A stretch of DNA of 64,000 nucleotides from Myroides pelagicus (GCF_009711055.1 NZ_WMJY01000010.1:38274-102273); one strand, 5' to 3'; positions 1 through 8,035 are shown, counted from the first letter of the stretch. The notes: generated by a model from the sequence alone, not told the origin. Numbers and translations are program-made.

Positions 1-539
1 GTGTTGAGTTCATCGGCTAATTCTTGATGTGTATTATGGATGAAACGACTGTTGTATATCTTTGCTTTACTTCTTAGCAGGTTGCACAATCGTTCCTCCA
101 TATTCATAAAAGCTAAACTATCAATTGCAGTTAGCATTTCATTCATTCTATTGTTGTAGCTGTTTAGGACAAAGTTTCTCCAGCTTTTGTATTTGACTAA
201 CCATTCATCCATTTTACCTACTGGTACCATGACTACACTTCCGTCTCTTTCTGCGATTGAGCGGACTTGGCTCTTAGTTTCTCCTAAGCAACAAGTTAGT
301 GTCATCGCACAGGTGTCTCCTTCCTCAATATAGTAGAGTACAATCTCTCCTTCTTTTTGATCTTCGCGAATGATTTTTATTGCTCCAGATAATAGTAGTG
401 GAATTTTCTTGATGTACTCGCCAATCTCCATTAGCTTCTCTCCTTCTTTGAAGTCTTTTATTGTAGATACTTCGATGATTTCATCTAGAAGCTTTTCCTC
501 AAAGATGAAGCGGTACTTGTCTTTAATAGCATTTTCCAT
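1..539 (-). CDS. Crp/Fnr family transcriptional regulator (3' end outside window)
   Basis: Reading the minus strand from an ATG at 539 gives about 179 residues with no stop before the window edge, so the C-terminus is missing. An N-terminal cyclic-nucleotide-binding-type beta-barrel (roughly residues 25-115, with a GEYIKKIPLLLSGAIKII stretch) is followed by a dimerisation helix and the start of a winged helix (EERLCNLLRSKA, then THQELADEL). This is the architecture of Crp/Fnr regulators. It lies 86 bp downstream of two YeeE/YedE-type genes on the same strand. In Bacteroidota such a regulator commonly accompanies these transporters, so control of sulfur-compound import is a reasonable inference. 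The ligand cannot be told: there is no Fnr-type cysteine cluster at the N-terminus, and cyclic-nucleotide binding is not certain. Confidence 0.9.
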   Translation of the reverse strand, partial: MENAIKDKYRFIFEEKLLDEIIEVSTIKDFKEGEKLMEIGEYIKKIPLLLSGAIKIIREDQKEGEIVLYYIEEGDTCAMTLTCCLGETKSQVRSIAERDGSVVMVPVGKMDEWLVKYKSWRNFVLNSYNNRMNEMLTAIDSLAFMNMEERLCNLLRSKAKIYNSRFIHNTHQELADELN

Positions 540-625
540 ACATGAATAAACAATGGGTTAGAAAGTCTCTAATATACTTTATGCAAATAATATACTCAAA
601 GTATTTGAAACATTTCTTTTGTTTA

Positions 626-1039
626 TTAATGTGGCAACCATTTTTTAATGACTCCATAGAACCACGTTCCTAATAATGCTCCTACAATTGCAATTAGTAT
701 TGGGTAGAAACCAGCTCCTGCCAAAGCAAACATTGGTCCAGGACATGCTCCTCCTAATGCCCAACCTAATCCAAAAAATATTCCTCCAATTAAGTATCGT
801 GGTACACTCTTTTCTTTTGGGGTAAAATCAATAGGGTTTCCTGAGAAATCTTTGACCTTATTTTTCTTAATTAAGTAGGTAACTAGTACAGCAATTGTAA
901 GTGCTGTTCCCATAATACCATACATGTGGAAACTGTCAAATTGAAACATTTCATATATTCTAAACCACGATGCTGCCCCTGATTTGAACATTCCTATACC
1001 GAACAGCATTCCAACGAATAAGTAGGCTAATTTTTTCAT
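626..1039 (-). CDS. DUF6691 / YeeE-YedE family membrane protein (small half)
   Basis: A 137-residue membrane protein with about four hydrophobic segments and the motif GGACPGP, whose cysteine is at residue 99. YeeE/YedE proteins carry thiosulfate or related sulfur compounds through the inner membrane using conserved cysteines in Gly-rich re-entrant loops. In many Bacteroidota the transporter is split into two short proteins, and this is the second half. It starts 11 bp after the first half (1051-1611) and precedes the Crp/Fnr gene, so the three probably form one operon. Substrate assignment to thiosulfate rests on the family only. Confidence 0.85.
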   Translation of the reverse strand: MKKLAYLFVGMLFGIGMFKSGAASWFRIYEMFQFDSFHMYGIMGTALTIAVLVTYLIKKNKVKDFSGNPIDFTPKEKSVPRYLIGGIFFGLGWALGGACPGPMFALAGAGFYPILIAIVGALLGTWFYGVIKKWLPH

Positions 1040-1050
1040 CTGTGTAATTT

Positions 1051-1611
1051 TTAAAATATTAATGGAAATAATACGTGTACCATAATTAATCCTCCAATGA
1101 AGAATCCTATTACGGCGATTAATGAAGGTAGTTGAAGGTTACTCAATCCACTGATTGCGTGTCCAGAAGTACATCCTCCTGCATATCTAGATCCAAAACC
1201 AACAAAGAATCCTGCTAATAGTAATAAGCCAATAGTCTTTAATGAGCCAAATGCTTCTGAACCAAATAGCTCTGTTGGAATATATGCTTGACCTGCACTT
1301 TCTATACCTAATTCGTTGAGTTTTTGAACTGTGTTTTCTCCAAGTGGTACAGCTGCAGGTTCCACGCTTAAGAAATGGTAAGCGATAAACCCTCCAGCAA
1401 TTGTTCCTACTAAGAATAGTAAATTCCAAGTTTGTGCTTTCCAGTTGAAACAAAAGAAATCACATGTCTTACCTGCTCCTAGCATCGAACACATCGTTCT
1501 TAGGTTTGATGAAAATCCAAAGGTCTTACCCATAAATAGCAGTAAAATTAAAGTCGCTGCTATGAATAAACCACCCACATACCATGGCCAAGGTTGTAAT
1601 ATCAAATCCAT
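1051..1611 (-). CDS. YeeE/YedE family sulfur-compound transporter (large half)
   Basis: A 186-residue inner-membrane protein with roughly five hydrophobic segments. The signature GGCTSGH (cysteine at residue 147) matches the conserved loop of YeeE/YedE thiosulfate transporters; further cysteines lie at 41, 50 and 54. It is the first gene of the minus-strand set with the smaller YeeE-like protein and the Crp/Fnr regulator. It is transcribed away from a DsrE-family gene, with 177 bp between them that must hold both promoters. A role in importing thiosulfate or another sulfane-sulfur compound is inferred from the family and the DsrE neighbour. Confidence 0.87.
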   Translation of the reverse strand: MDLILQPWPWYVGGLFIAATLILLLFMGKTFGFSSNLRTMCSMLGAGKTCDFFCFNWKAQTWNLLFLVGTIAGGFIAYHFLSVEPAAVPLGENTVQKLNELGIESAGQAYIPTELFGSEAFGSLKTIGLLLLAGFFVGFGSRYAGGCTSGHAISGLSNLQLPSLIAVIGFFIGGLIMVHVLFPLIF

Positions 1612-1788
1612 ATTTATAAAAGTATATTGTTATTAATGATGCAAATGTCTTGATTAAATTTGACTCGAAATGTAACCTAGGATACAGTAATCAAAAAAAG
1701 TATTTAAAGTTTCATTAGGGCAATATACTCTGATTTTGTAGTTTTATGGAGTAATAACAAGATATCAAAAACACTAAAATGTAGTATT

Positions 1789-2148
1789 ATGAAAGATGTA
1801 AATCACAAAGTAGTTTTTCAATTAAATACCGATAACATAATTGAACAAAACGCTTTAGTTACGTATACCAATAATGTAAAAAAGCATTGGGGAGATGATG
1901 TAGCGATCCACGTTGTTGTACACGGACCTGGAATTGGAATGGTTAGAAAGAGTAAGTCAATGATTGAAGACTCAATTAAAGCGTTAATGCAAAAGGGAGT
2001 GGTTTTTATTGCTTGTGAAAATACGATGAAAGCTCGCCAGATCGAAAAAGTGGATATATTCGAAGATGTGTTGTTTGCTCCTTCTGGTTTAGTCTATATA
2101 ATTGAAAAACAAGAAGAAGGTTGGTCATATATTAAATGCAATCTTTAA
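1789..2148 (+). CDS. DsrE family protein
   Basis: A 119-residue soluble protein with the DsrE/DsrF-type alternating beta-alpha pattern. It has a single cysteine in the characteristic position (IACENTM, Cys76) near the end of a strand. DsrE-like proteins carry or transfer sulfane sulfur as a cysteine persulfide. The gene diverges from the YeeE/YedE pair, consistent with a cytoplasmic sulfur carrier that handles the imported compound. No TusBCD or reverse-DSR partners are nearby, so it is probably a stand-alone carrier rather than part of a sulfite reductase system. A strong hairpin terminator follows at 2165-2196. Confidence 0.88.
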   Translation: MKDVNHKVVFQLNTDNIIEQNALVTYTNNVKKHWGDDVAIHVVVHGPGIGMVRKSKSMIEDSIKALMQKGVVFIACENTMKARQIEKVDIFEDVLFAPSGLVYIIEKQEEGWSYIKCNL

Positions 2149-2164
2149 ATCAAATTATAATTAA

Positions 2165-2196
2165 AAAAAATGACTCTATATTCATAGAGTCATTTT
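2165..2196 (+). terminator. Rho-independent terminator after the DsrE gene
   Basis: A 13-bp perfect stem (arms 2167-2179 and 2184-2196) with a 4-nt ATTC loop. The A-run before it and T-run after it let it work in both directions. It separates the DsrE gene from murF-alr, which argues that the TTG at 2201 is too close to be the real start of murF-alr. Confidence 0.8.
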
Positions 2197-2227
2197 ACAT
2201 TTGTTATTTATTTCAAACGTTTTAGTG

Positions 2228-4666
2228 ATGATATTTAATACGGATATTTTTAGTCAATATATTGATTCCGAGATCGTAGGAGTGAATTTTCCTGCTGAGT
2301 TAACTATAAATAATGTATCTGTAGATAGTCGATCACTATTGAATGATGAACATACTTTGTTTTTTGCTTTGGTTGGAAAGAATCACAATGGACATCATTA
2401 TATCGCCGAATTAGCTCAAAAAGGCGTTCGTTATTTTGTGGTGGATCAGCTACCAATCGTGCTACATAAAGAGGCAGTTTATTTTAAAGTAAGCGATACT
2501 TTACTAGCTTTTCAAAAAGCTGCTGCTTTTCATCGTGCTAGTTTTGATCTACCTGTTATTGGTATTACAGGTAGTCGAGGTAAAACCGTTGTCAAAGAGT
2601 GGCTAAACTTTTTGTTAGGACAGGACTATAAGGTAATTAAAAGCCCCAAAAGTTATAATTCTCAAACAGGTGTTCCTTTGTCTATTTTTGGGATTAAAGA
2701 GAGTCATAGTTTAGGTATTTTCGAAGTAGGAATATCTTTACGTGGGGAGATGCAGCGATTACAGCCTATCGTTCAGCCTTCTATTGGAATTTTGACTGCG
2801 ATTACAGACGAGCACAATGAAGGTTTTATCAGCATAGAAGAGAAGATTCAAGAGAAATTAGTGTTGTTTTCTTCTGTTGATGTTTTGATAGCAGAAGAGG
2901 GGCCTATTATACGCAGCCTTACTTCGGATAAGCCTTTGATGACTTGGAGTTTGTATAATACTGATGCTACAGTATACGGGTCTTTGACGGGAGATGTCTT
3001 ATCGATTGCTTACGCAGAGCAACCGTTATTCTCTGTTCAAATTCCTTTTACAGATGTGATTTCAGTTAAGAATATGATGAGTTGCATTAGTGTCATGCTA
3101 TATATGCAGATGCCAATTGAAGCTATCGTGACGGGGATTAGTCAGTTGTATCCTGTAGAGCTTCGTTTGCAAGTGACCTCTGCGATTAATAACTGTACAG
3201 TAATTGACGACGCATATAGTGCTGATTTTCAATCGTTAGTTATTGCATTAGATTTTTTAGAAAAACACAAGATTAGTAAGAAAAAAACAATCATTTTATC
3301 AGACCTTTTTTTTAATGGAGATAATGAAGAAGAATATTATCTATCTGTACTTCAATTACTAAAGAGTAATAATGTGACACGTATATATGGGGTAGGAGAA
3401 TGTATTAGTCGATTTTTAGCTGATTGTCCTGGGGTATTCTTATACGAGACGACAGATGAGTTTTTACAGAAAATCTCTCTTGACGAATTTGCAGAAGAAA
3501 CTATTTTAGTCAAAGGTTCACGGGCTTTTCGATTTGATCGTATTGTTAGTTTTTTTGAGACAAAAACACACGAGACTGTTTTAGAAGTAAATTTAAATAG
3601 TATCCAATATAACCTTAATTTTTATCGATCAAAGTTGAAAGTGGGAACTAAAGTGATGGCTATGGTTAAAGCATTTGGCTACGGAAGTGGAAGTTTGGAA
3701 ATAGCAAAATTGTTGTCACATGAAAACGTTTCTTATTTAGGTGTTGCATTTGCTGATGAAGGAATTGAGCTGCGAAAGTCTGGAGTAAAAGCAAATATTA
3801 TTGTTATGAATCCTGAAATTAATGCATTTCCTGCAATGATAGCCTATGATTTAGAGCCAGAGATTTATTCTATTAGAGAACTTAAAGCTTTTTTAAAGGT
3901 TGCACGAGCGCGTACTTGTTATAAGTACCCAGTTCATATTAAATTGGAAACAGGTATGCATCGTCATGGCTTTACAACTGCTGAGTTAGATGAGTTAATT
4001 GCTATTTTGCGTTTTACGAATGTGGTAGAAGTGCAATCAATCTTTTCACACCTTTCATCTAGTGATATGCCTGAGTATAGAGAATTTACTTTAGATCAGA
4101 TCGAATTGTTTACTAAAAATGTAAATTACCTTAGTGAGGCTTTGAATATAAATCCAATTCGCCATATTTTGAATACTTCGGGAATTTATAATTTTGCCTC
4201 TTTTCAAATGGATATGGTACGTATAGGTATTGGATTATATGGTGTTGGGAATGATCCTTTGGAAATGGAGCAGTTGCGCAATGTGACAACACTTAAGACC
4301 CGTATTATGCAGATTAAGGAAGTGGAAAATAATGAAAGTATAGGCTATGGTCGCAGGTATAGGGTAGAAGGTAGCCGAATAGTGGCTACTGTGCCGATAG
4401 GTTATGCAGATGGAATACCACGAGCTTGGGGTAATAATGGAGGATATGTACTAATAAATGGAAAAAAGGCACCAATTGTAGGGGCGATATGTATGGATAT
4501 GTTGATGGTCGATGCGACGAATATCGGGTGTAAGGAAGGTGATGAGGTAATAATATTTGGAGAGCAACTTCCTGTAACTATCATTGCTGAGGCTATACAA
4601 ACGATTCCGTATGAAATATTGACTAATATTTCACAAAGAGTTAAAAGAATTTTTTATCAAGACTAA
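2228..4666 (+). CDS. murF-alr: Bifunctional MurF ligase / alanine racemase
   Basis: An 812-residue fusion. The N-terminal part (about 1-455) is a Mur ligase with the ATP loop GITGSRGKT at 112-120; it adds D-Ala-D-Ala to UDP-MurNAc-tripeptide. The C-terminal part (about 460-812) is alanine racemase: the PLP lysine is Lys481 in MVKAFGYGSG, and later GYGRRY and CMDMLMVD motifs complete the active site. One polypeptide therefore makes D-alanine and uses D-Ala-D-Ala in the cytoplasm; Ddl is still required in between. This fusion is typical of Bacteroidota. I chose the ATG at 2228 because the alternative TTG at 2201 lies directly behind a terminator. The P-loop has Arg and Val where many MurF proteins have other residues (GSRGKTVV), probably still functional. 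Confidence 0.95.
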   Translation: MIFNTDIFSQYIDSEIVGVNFPAELTINNVSVDSRSLLNDEHTLFFALVGKNHNGHHYIAELAQKGVRYFVVDQLPIVLHKEAVYFKVSDTLLAFQKAAAFHRASFDLPVIGITGSRGKTVVKEWLNFLLGQDYKVIKSPKSYNSQTGVPLSIFGIKESHSLGIFEVGISLRGEMQRLQPIVQPSIGILTAITDEHNEGFISIEEKIQEKLVLFSSVDVLIAEEGPIIRSLTSDKPLMTWSLYNTDATVYGSLTGDVLSIAYAEQPLFSVQIPFTDVISVKNMMSCISVMLYMQMPIEAIVTGISQLYPVELRLQVTSAINNCTVIDDAYSADFQSLVIALDFLEKHKISKKKTIILSDLFFNGDNEEEYYLSVLQLLKSNNVTRIYGVGECISRFLADCPGVFLYETTDEFLQKISLDEFAEETILVKGSRAFRFDRIVSFFETKTHETVLEVNLNSIQYNLNFYRSKLKVGTKVMAMVKAFGYGSGSLEIAKLLSHENVSYLGVAFADEGIELRKSGVKANIIVMNPEINAFPAMIAYDLEPEIYSIRELKAFLKVARARTCYKYPVHIKLETGMHRHGFTTAELDELIAILRFTNVVEVQSIFSHLSSSDMPEYREFTLDQIELFTKNVNYLSEALNINPIRHILNTSGIYNFASFQMDMVRIGIGLYGVGNDPLEMEQLRNVTTLKTRIMQIKEVENNESIGYGRRYRVEGSRIVATVPIGYADGIPRAWGNNGGYVLINGKKAPIVGAICMDMLMVDATNIGCKEGDEVIIFGEQLPVTIIAEAIQTIPYEILTNISQRVKRIFYQD

Positions 4667-4723
4667 AAATGTTATATTTTTGCGAACAAAGTGTTTCTTA
4701 ATAAACGTAAAAAGAGAATATTT

Positions 4724-5170
4724 ATGGGATTTTTAAAAGAGTTTAAAGAGTTCGCTGTTAAAGGGAACGTAATGGATTTAGCTGTAGGAGTAATCATTGG
4801 AGGAGCATTTGGTAAAATTGTTACTAGTGCTGTAAATGATGTAATCTTGCCTTTGGTATCTGGAATTATTGGAACGCCAGATTTTACCAATCTATATGTG
4901 GTATTAAAAGGAGCTGTAGAGCCAGGTAGCCCATTAAAGGAGGCTAAAGCAGTGGAAAATGCAGTAATCTTTGCTTATGGTAGCTTTATTACAGAAGTGG
5001 TAAGCTTTACTATTCTTGCTTTCGTTGTATTCTTAATGGTTAGAGGAATTAACAAACTACGCAAAAAAGAAGAAAAAGCACAAGAAGTAGCGGCACCTGC
5101 TGCACCAGCTGGACCGACACAAGAAGAATTATTGACTGAAATTAGAGATTTACTTAGTAAACAAAAGTAA
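4724..5170 (+). CDS. mscL: Large-conductance mechanosensitive channel
   Basis: A 148-residue protein starting [20 protein letters not shown], with the family's first transmembrane helix ([15 protein letters not shown]) and the second near residues 75-105 ([14 protein letters not shown]). A charged cytoplasmic helix is at the C-terminus. MscL opens under membrane tension on osmotic downshock. An earlier in-frame GTG exists at 4691, but the ATG at 4724 gives the normal MscL N-terminus. A TATTTTTG element at 4675-4682 could be the -7 box of its own promoter. It is followed by an unusually long perfect inverted repeat acting as terminator. Confidence 0.97.
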   Translation: MGFLKEFKEFAVKGNVMDLAVGVIIGGAFGKIVTSAVNDVILPLVSGIIGTPDFTNLYVVLKGAVEPGSPLKEAKAVENAVIFAYGSFITEVVSFTILAFVVFLMVRGINKLRKKEEKAQEVAAPAAPAGPTQEELLTEIRDLLSKQK

Positions 5171-5211
5171 GCAATATAGATTCATGCTTTCTTTTAATAC
5201 TTAAAAGATCG

Positions 5212-5269
5212 AAATAATCAAATAAAAAAGTAGCCAATGCCCATTGGCTACTTTTTTATTTGATTATTT
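5212..5269. terminator. Very long inverted-repeat terminator after mscL
   Basis: Arms 5212-5239 and 5242-5269 are exact reverse complements over 28 bp with only a 2-nt CC loop. The GC-containing core (GTAGCCAATG) is flanked by A/T tracts, so it would stop transcription from either side. It is much longer than the 10-14 bp stems seen elsewhere in the window. Confidence 0.8.
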
Positions 5270-5427
5270 CATTGGCTGTAATGAATAGACTTAAATAGCA
5301 GAAATTAGACATATACCTTCGTTTACTATTATATCTATTTATAGTCCTCAAAAAAGTAGTTCTATGTTATTTCGTTAGGGAATTATTAACTTGGCTTTCT
5401 TCTCACTTCAAGCAGATATTCATAAAT

Positions 5428-5465
5428 AATGCTATCTAATACTTTAGTTAGCATTCTATTTTTAT
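5428..5465 (+). terminator. Orphan terminator-like hairpin
   Basis: AATGCTATCTAA (5428-5439) pairs with TTAGTTAGCATT (5444-5455) with one mismatch and a 4-nt loop, and CTATTTTTAT follows. Nothing upstream on this strand back to the mscL terminator is annotated, so it could end a small untranslated RNA of up to about 170 nt. That RNA is inference. Confidence 0.45.
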
Positions 5466-5654
5466 ATTGATCAGGTTGTTGCAATTGATTATATACTTAT
5501 GGACAGTTTTTTTACATGCTTTCTTGACCAATGCTTGGAGAATACGTGCACTTTGCTTGCCAAGGAAGTACTCCTGGGCTCGTAAACTGCACGGATACTG
5601 TACATATAGCAGTAGCTTGGCAACAAATACTGTTATTTTGAAGTTACTATGCAC
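5448..5654 (-). CDS. Possible small protein encoded by the dispersed element (copy A)
   Basis: A 68-codon minus-strand frame starts with ATG at 5654. Its middle, residues about 11-45 (VAKLLLYVQYPCSL, then LGKQSARILQALVKKA), corresponds without gaps to the same frame of the second copy at 40.54 kb, which reads VAKLVIYVQYSCSL and LGKETSSILQAKVKKA. Between copies, second codon positions differ least, as expected for a translated sequence. Sequence outside this core does not match. I do not recognise the peptide. It may instead be the relic of a larger gene or chance coding within a structured RNA, so the call is tentative. Confidence 0.3.
   Translation of the reverse strand: MHSNFKITVFVAKLLLYVQYPCSLRAQEYFLGKQSARILQALVKKACKKTVHKYIINCNNLINIKIEC
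5518..5625. repeat. Dispersed 108-bp element, copy A
   Basis: Aligns without gaps to 40539-40646 in the same orientation, with about 22 differences in 108 positions (about 80 % identity by eye). Shared landmarks are GCTTTCTTGACC at one end, CTTGCCAAG in the middle and AGCTTGGCAACA at the other end. TTGCCAAG and CTTGGCAA are reverse complements and could close a stem around a 53-nt interior in both copies. Flanks are unrelated. Confidence 0.75.
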
Positions 5655-5942
5655 TAAAAGAATGTATTTGTTTATAAAAAAAAATTGTTTCCTTATTAAG
5701 TCTTATACTAATAATTTAATAGTATGAATAATGGATTTTCGAAAAATATAAAACGATCTCCTGTTAATACCCCGAAAAGGTCTACACAATAGTATTTTAA
5801 ATTGATTTGTTAATCGTTTTTTAAAGATTAGTCAGTTTAGTTTTTTATTTTTAGGAAGTGGAAGGCAGACTCTTCTTTAGGTATTTGGTATATGTAGTAA
5901 TTTTTAAATGGTTATTTTTGTGGATTTAATTTGATTATAAGC

Positions 5943-6557
5943 ATGCCATTATATAAAACAATAGACCATAGTAAGACAACTACAATTTGCATCTGGAAGG
6001 TTGAAGAGACACTTGAAGAGTTGAGAGAAGGTCTTGTATTAAGAGAAGAGACACAAGAGCGCTTGATAAGCATGAAGTCAGAAGTACATCAAAAAGGTTT
6101 TTTGGCAATTCGACACTTGCTTATAGCATGTGGGTATTCAGATTTAGATTTGAGCTATGATGCTTGTGGAAAACCGTATTTGAATGATGGAATGGCAATT
6201 TCGATTTCGCATTCTTTTGATTATGCGACTATTATAATAGGCAATGAGGTAGTCGGTATAGATATTGAAAAAATAAGAGAGAAAATCATTAGAATAGCGA
6301 ATAAGTTTTGCCGTTTTGAGGAGTTAGAAATGATTAATCCATTGAATAATATTGAAGAGTTAACAGAGATTTGGTGCGCGAAAGAAGCAATGTTTAAAAT
6401 GTGTGATTCTCGCAGTCTAAGCTTTAAAGAGGATATGTCTGTTGATTTGAATGGTTTTAGTGAGGTAGGTCAGGCTGCTTTTACACAGCGTTTTAGTTAT
6501 TATACTGTTAAACTTGAAGGCTTTTTATTAGTATATGCTGTAGTAAGGAAGGATTAG
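5943..6557 (+). CDS. 4'-phosphopantetheinyl transferase superfamily protein
   Basis: A 204-residue Sfp/AcpT-type enzyme that transfers phosphopantetheine from CoA to a carrier-protein serine. The two Mg/CoA-binding signatures are present: GIDIEK and WCAKEAMFK, about 55 residues apart. The length fits the family. I start it at the ATG at 5943; a TTG at 5931 is in frame but unnecessary. No polyketide, nonribosomal peptide or acyl-carrier gene is adjacent, so it may serve fatty-acid acyl carrier protein or a distant aryl-polyene or flexirubin-type cluster; the window cannot tell. Confidence 0.9.
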   Translation: MPLYKTIDHSKTTTICIWKVEETLEELREGLVLREETQERLISMKSEVHQKGFLAIRHLLIACGYSDLDLSYDACGKPYLNDGMAISISHSFDYATIIIGNEVVGIDIEKIREKIIRIANKFCRFEELEMINPLNNIEELTEIWCAKEAMFKMCDSRSLSFKEDMSVDLNGFSEVGQAAFTQRFSYYTVKLEGFLLVYAVVRKD

Positions 6558-6601
6558 TGTTTTATCTGTTCGTATTTTTTGTAATTTCGTCAAAATATTA
6601 A

Positions 6602-7318
6602 ATGGATATGGAAAATAATTTAGGGTATGCAACACCAGTTGCAGATGAATCAGATGCGGTAAGAGCACAGTTTTATAAGAAGACGTATGCTAACTTAGCA
6701 TTAGGGGTGTTAATGTTTATTGTTTTTGAATTAGTATTGTTAAACACGCCTGTCGTAGTCAATGGAATGATGTCATTTATACTATCAGGGAAATACTCAT
6801 GGTTGATTGTATTGGGGGCTTTTATGGGGGTGACTTGGTTTGCACAAAGTTTAGCTTATAATTCGGCTAGTAAGCCAAAACAATATGCGGGTTATGCATT
6901 GTATGTATTAGCACAAGCATTTATTTTTGTACCACTTTTAGTGATGGCTATGGCACAGACTGGTGATACAAGCTTAATATCACAAGCAGGTATTCTAACT
7001 TTAGCATTATTTGGTGGATTGACTGGAGTAGTATTCGGATCAAATGCTAACTTTTCGTTTTTGCGATCAGTGATGATTATAGGATCATTTTTAGCATTAG
7101 GAGTTATTGTAGCAGGTATGTTGTTTGGTTTTGAGTTAGGGCTTTGGTTTTCTCTAGCAATGGTAGGATTGGCGTCAATCTCTATTTTATACAATACTTG
7201 GCAGATAAAAAATGAGTTTGCAGCAGATCAATATGTAGCAGCTGCATTGTCTTTGTTTGCTTCTTTAATGTTATTGTTCTGGTATATCTTGAGAATTTTA
7301 ATGAATAGAAATAGTTAA
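6602..7318 (+). CDS. Bax inhibitor-1/YccA family membrane protein
   Basis: A 238-residue inner-membrane protein with seven predicted hydrophobic helices and a short polar N-terminus (MDMENNLGYATP). The pattern matches the BI-1/YccA/YbhL family: QSLAYNSASKP before helix 3, TGVVFGSNANFSFL in the middle, LYNTWQIKNEFAADQYVAAALSLFASL at the end. Members are pH-sensitive calcium-leak proteins or modulators of FtsH; the bacterial role is poorly defined. A perfect palindromic terminator follows at 7347, so it is probably a single-gene unit. Confidence 0.92.
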   Translation: MDMENNLGYATPVADESDAVRAQFYKKTYANLALGVLMFIVFELVLLNTPVVVNGMMSFILSGKYSWLIVLGAFMGVTWFAQSLAYNSASKPKQYAGYALYVLAQAFIFVPLLVMAMAQTGDTSLISQAGILTLALFGGLTGVVFGSNANFSFLRSVMIIGSFLALGVIVAGMLFGFELGLWFSLAMVGLASISILYNTWQIKNEFAADQYVAAALSLFASLMLLFWYILRILMNRNS

Positions 7319-7346
7319 TAAAGAAAAATATTAGTCATACATTTGA

Positions 7347-7377
7347 ACCACATTATAGCTATAATGTGGTTTTTTTA
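7347..7377. terminator. Palindromic terminator between the BI-1 gene and pnuC
   Basis: Two 13-bp arms (7347-7359 and 7360-7372) form a perfect palindrome followed by a run of T. It lies between the upstream gene and the ATG at 7394, so a start for pnuC at the in-frame TTG at 7343 would sit inside the hairpin and is rejected. Confidence 0.75.
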
Positions 7378-7393
7378 TGTAAAGAAGGCAGAC

Positions 7394-8035
7394 ATGTTTG
7401 AGTTTTTTTTTGGTGTCTATAAAGAGGCTACCCTGACACAGGTTGTTTTAGAATGTATCGTGTTTATTTTTGGAATCTTGAGCGTTTGGTATGCGGGTAA
7501 GGAAAATATATTAGTGTATCCGACAGGGATTATCGCAACGATTATTAGTGTGTATTTATTATACATAGCTGGCTATTTAGGTGATATGATTTTGAATGGA
7601 TATTATTCTATCATGAGTGTATATGGTTGGTATAATTGGTCGCGATCAACAGGAGAAGGGGATACGTTGAAAATCAGTAGAACCAATGCGAGGGAAAAGT
7701 GGATTGGTATTGGTGTTTTTCTATTGACCTTGATGGTCATTTATGGGGTTTATACCCTAGTAGGAAATGAGATAAAACCTGAAAATTATATTGATATATT
7801 TACATCAGGAGTTTTCTTTACAGGGATGTATTATATGGCTCTGAAAAAGATTGAGAACTGGACATTGTGGATTTTTGCGGATTTGATTTCCGTACCATTA
7901 TATGCTTATAGAGGACTAGGTATCATCGCTGTACAATTTGCTATATTTACTGTATTAGCAATTATGGCTTATATATCGTGGTATAAAATTTTGAAAAATG
8001 AAAAAGAAAATAATAGAACAAGAATTGAACTTTAA
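7394..8035 (+). CDS. pnuC: PnuC/PnuT family vitamin transporter
   Basis: A 213-residue membrane protein with about seven helices and the family signature near residues 70-85 (MSVYGWYNWSRS), matching the W-x-x-W substrate-site motif of PnuC transporters. PnuC carries nicotinamide riboside by facilitated diffusion coupled to phosphorylation, but the near-identical PnuT subgroup carries thiamine. Here the gene stops about 450 bp before a TPP riboswitch and a TonB receptor. Bacteroidota PnuT genes are typically found with exactly those elements, so thiamine is a serious alternative substrate. It overlaps arfB by 38 bp. No riboswitch precedes this gene itself, which weakens the thiamine reading. 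Confidence 0.88.
   Translation: MFEFFFGVYKEATLTQVVLECIVFIFGILSVWYAGKENILVYPTGIIATIISVYLLYIAGYLGDMILNGYYSIMSVYGWYNWSRSTGEGDTLKISRTNAREKWIGIGVFLLTLMVIYGVYTLVGNEIKPENYIDIFTSGVFFTGMYYMALKKIENWTLWIFADLISVPLYAYRGLGIIAVQFAIFTVLAIMAYISWYKILKNEKENNRTRIEL

Larger units (their letters stand above)
5270..5942. other. Long intergenic region with a terminator-like hairpin and one copy of a dispersed element
   Basis: No established gene fits here. Three things are visible. A hairpin at 5428-5455 (12-bp stem, one mismatch) is followed by CTATTTTTA and resembles a plus-strand terminator although no gene is known upstream of it. The 108-bp element shared with 40.54 kb lies at 5518-5625. The remaining stretch up to the phosphopantetheinyl transferase gene is AT-rich and featureless to me. 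Confidence 0.5.

Noticed and set aside
2201..2227. TTG at 2201 as start of murF-alr
   Set aside because: It lies five bases behind a terminator hairpin, and the nine extra residues are not part of the family; the ATG at 2228 is preferred.
5467..5727. 86-codon plus-strand frame through copy A of the dispersed element
   Set aside because: Between the two copies the changes in this frame are not concentrated at third positions, so the minus frame or an RNA is the better explanation.
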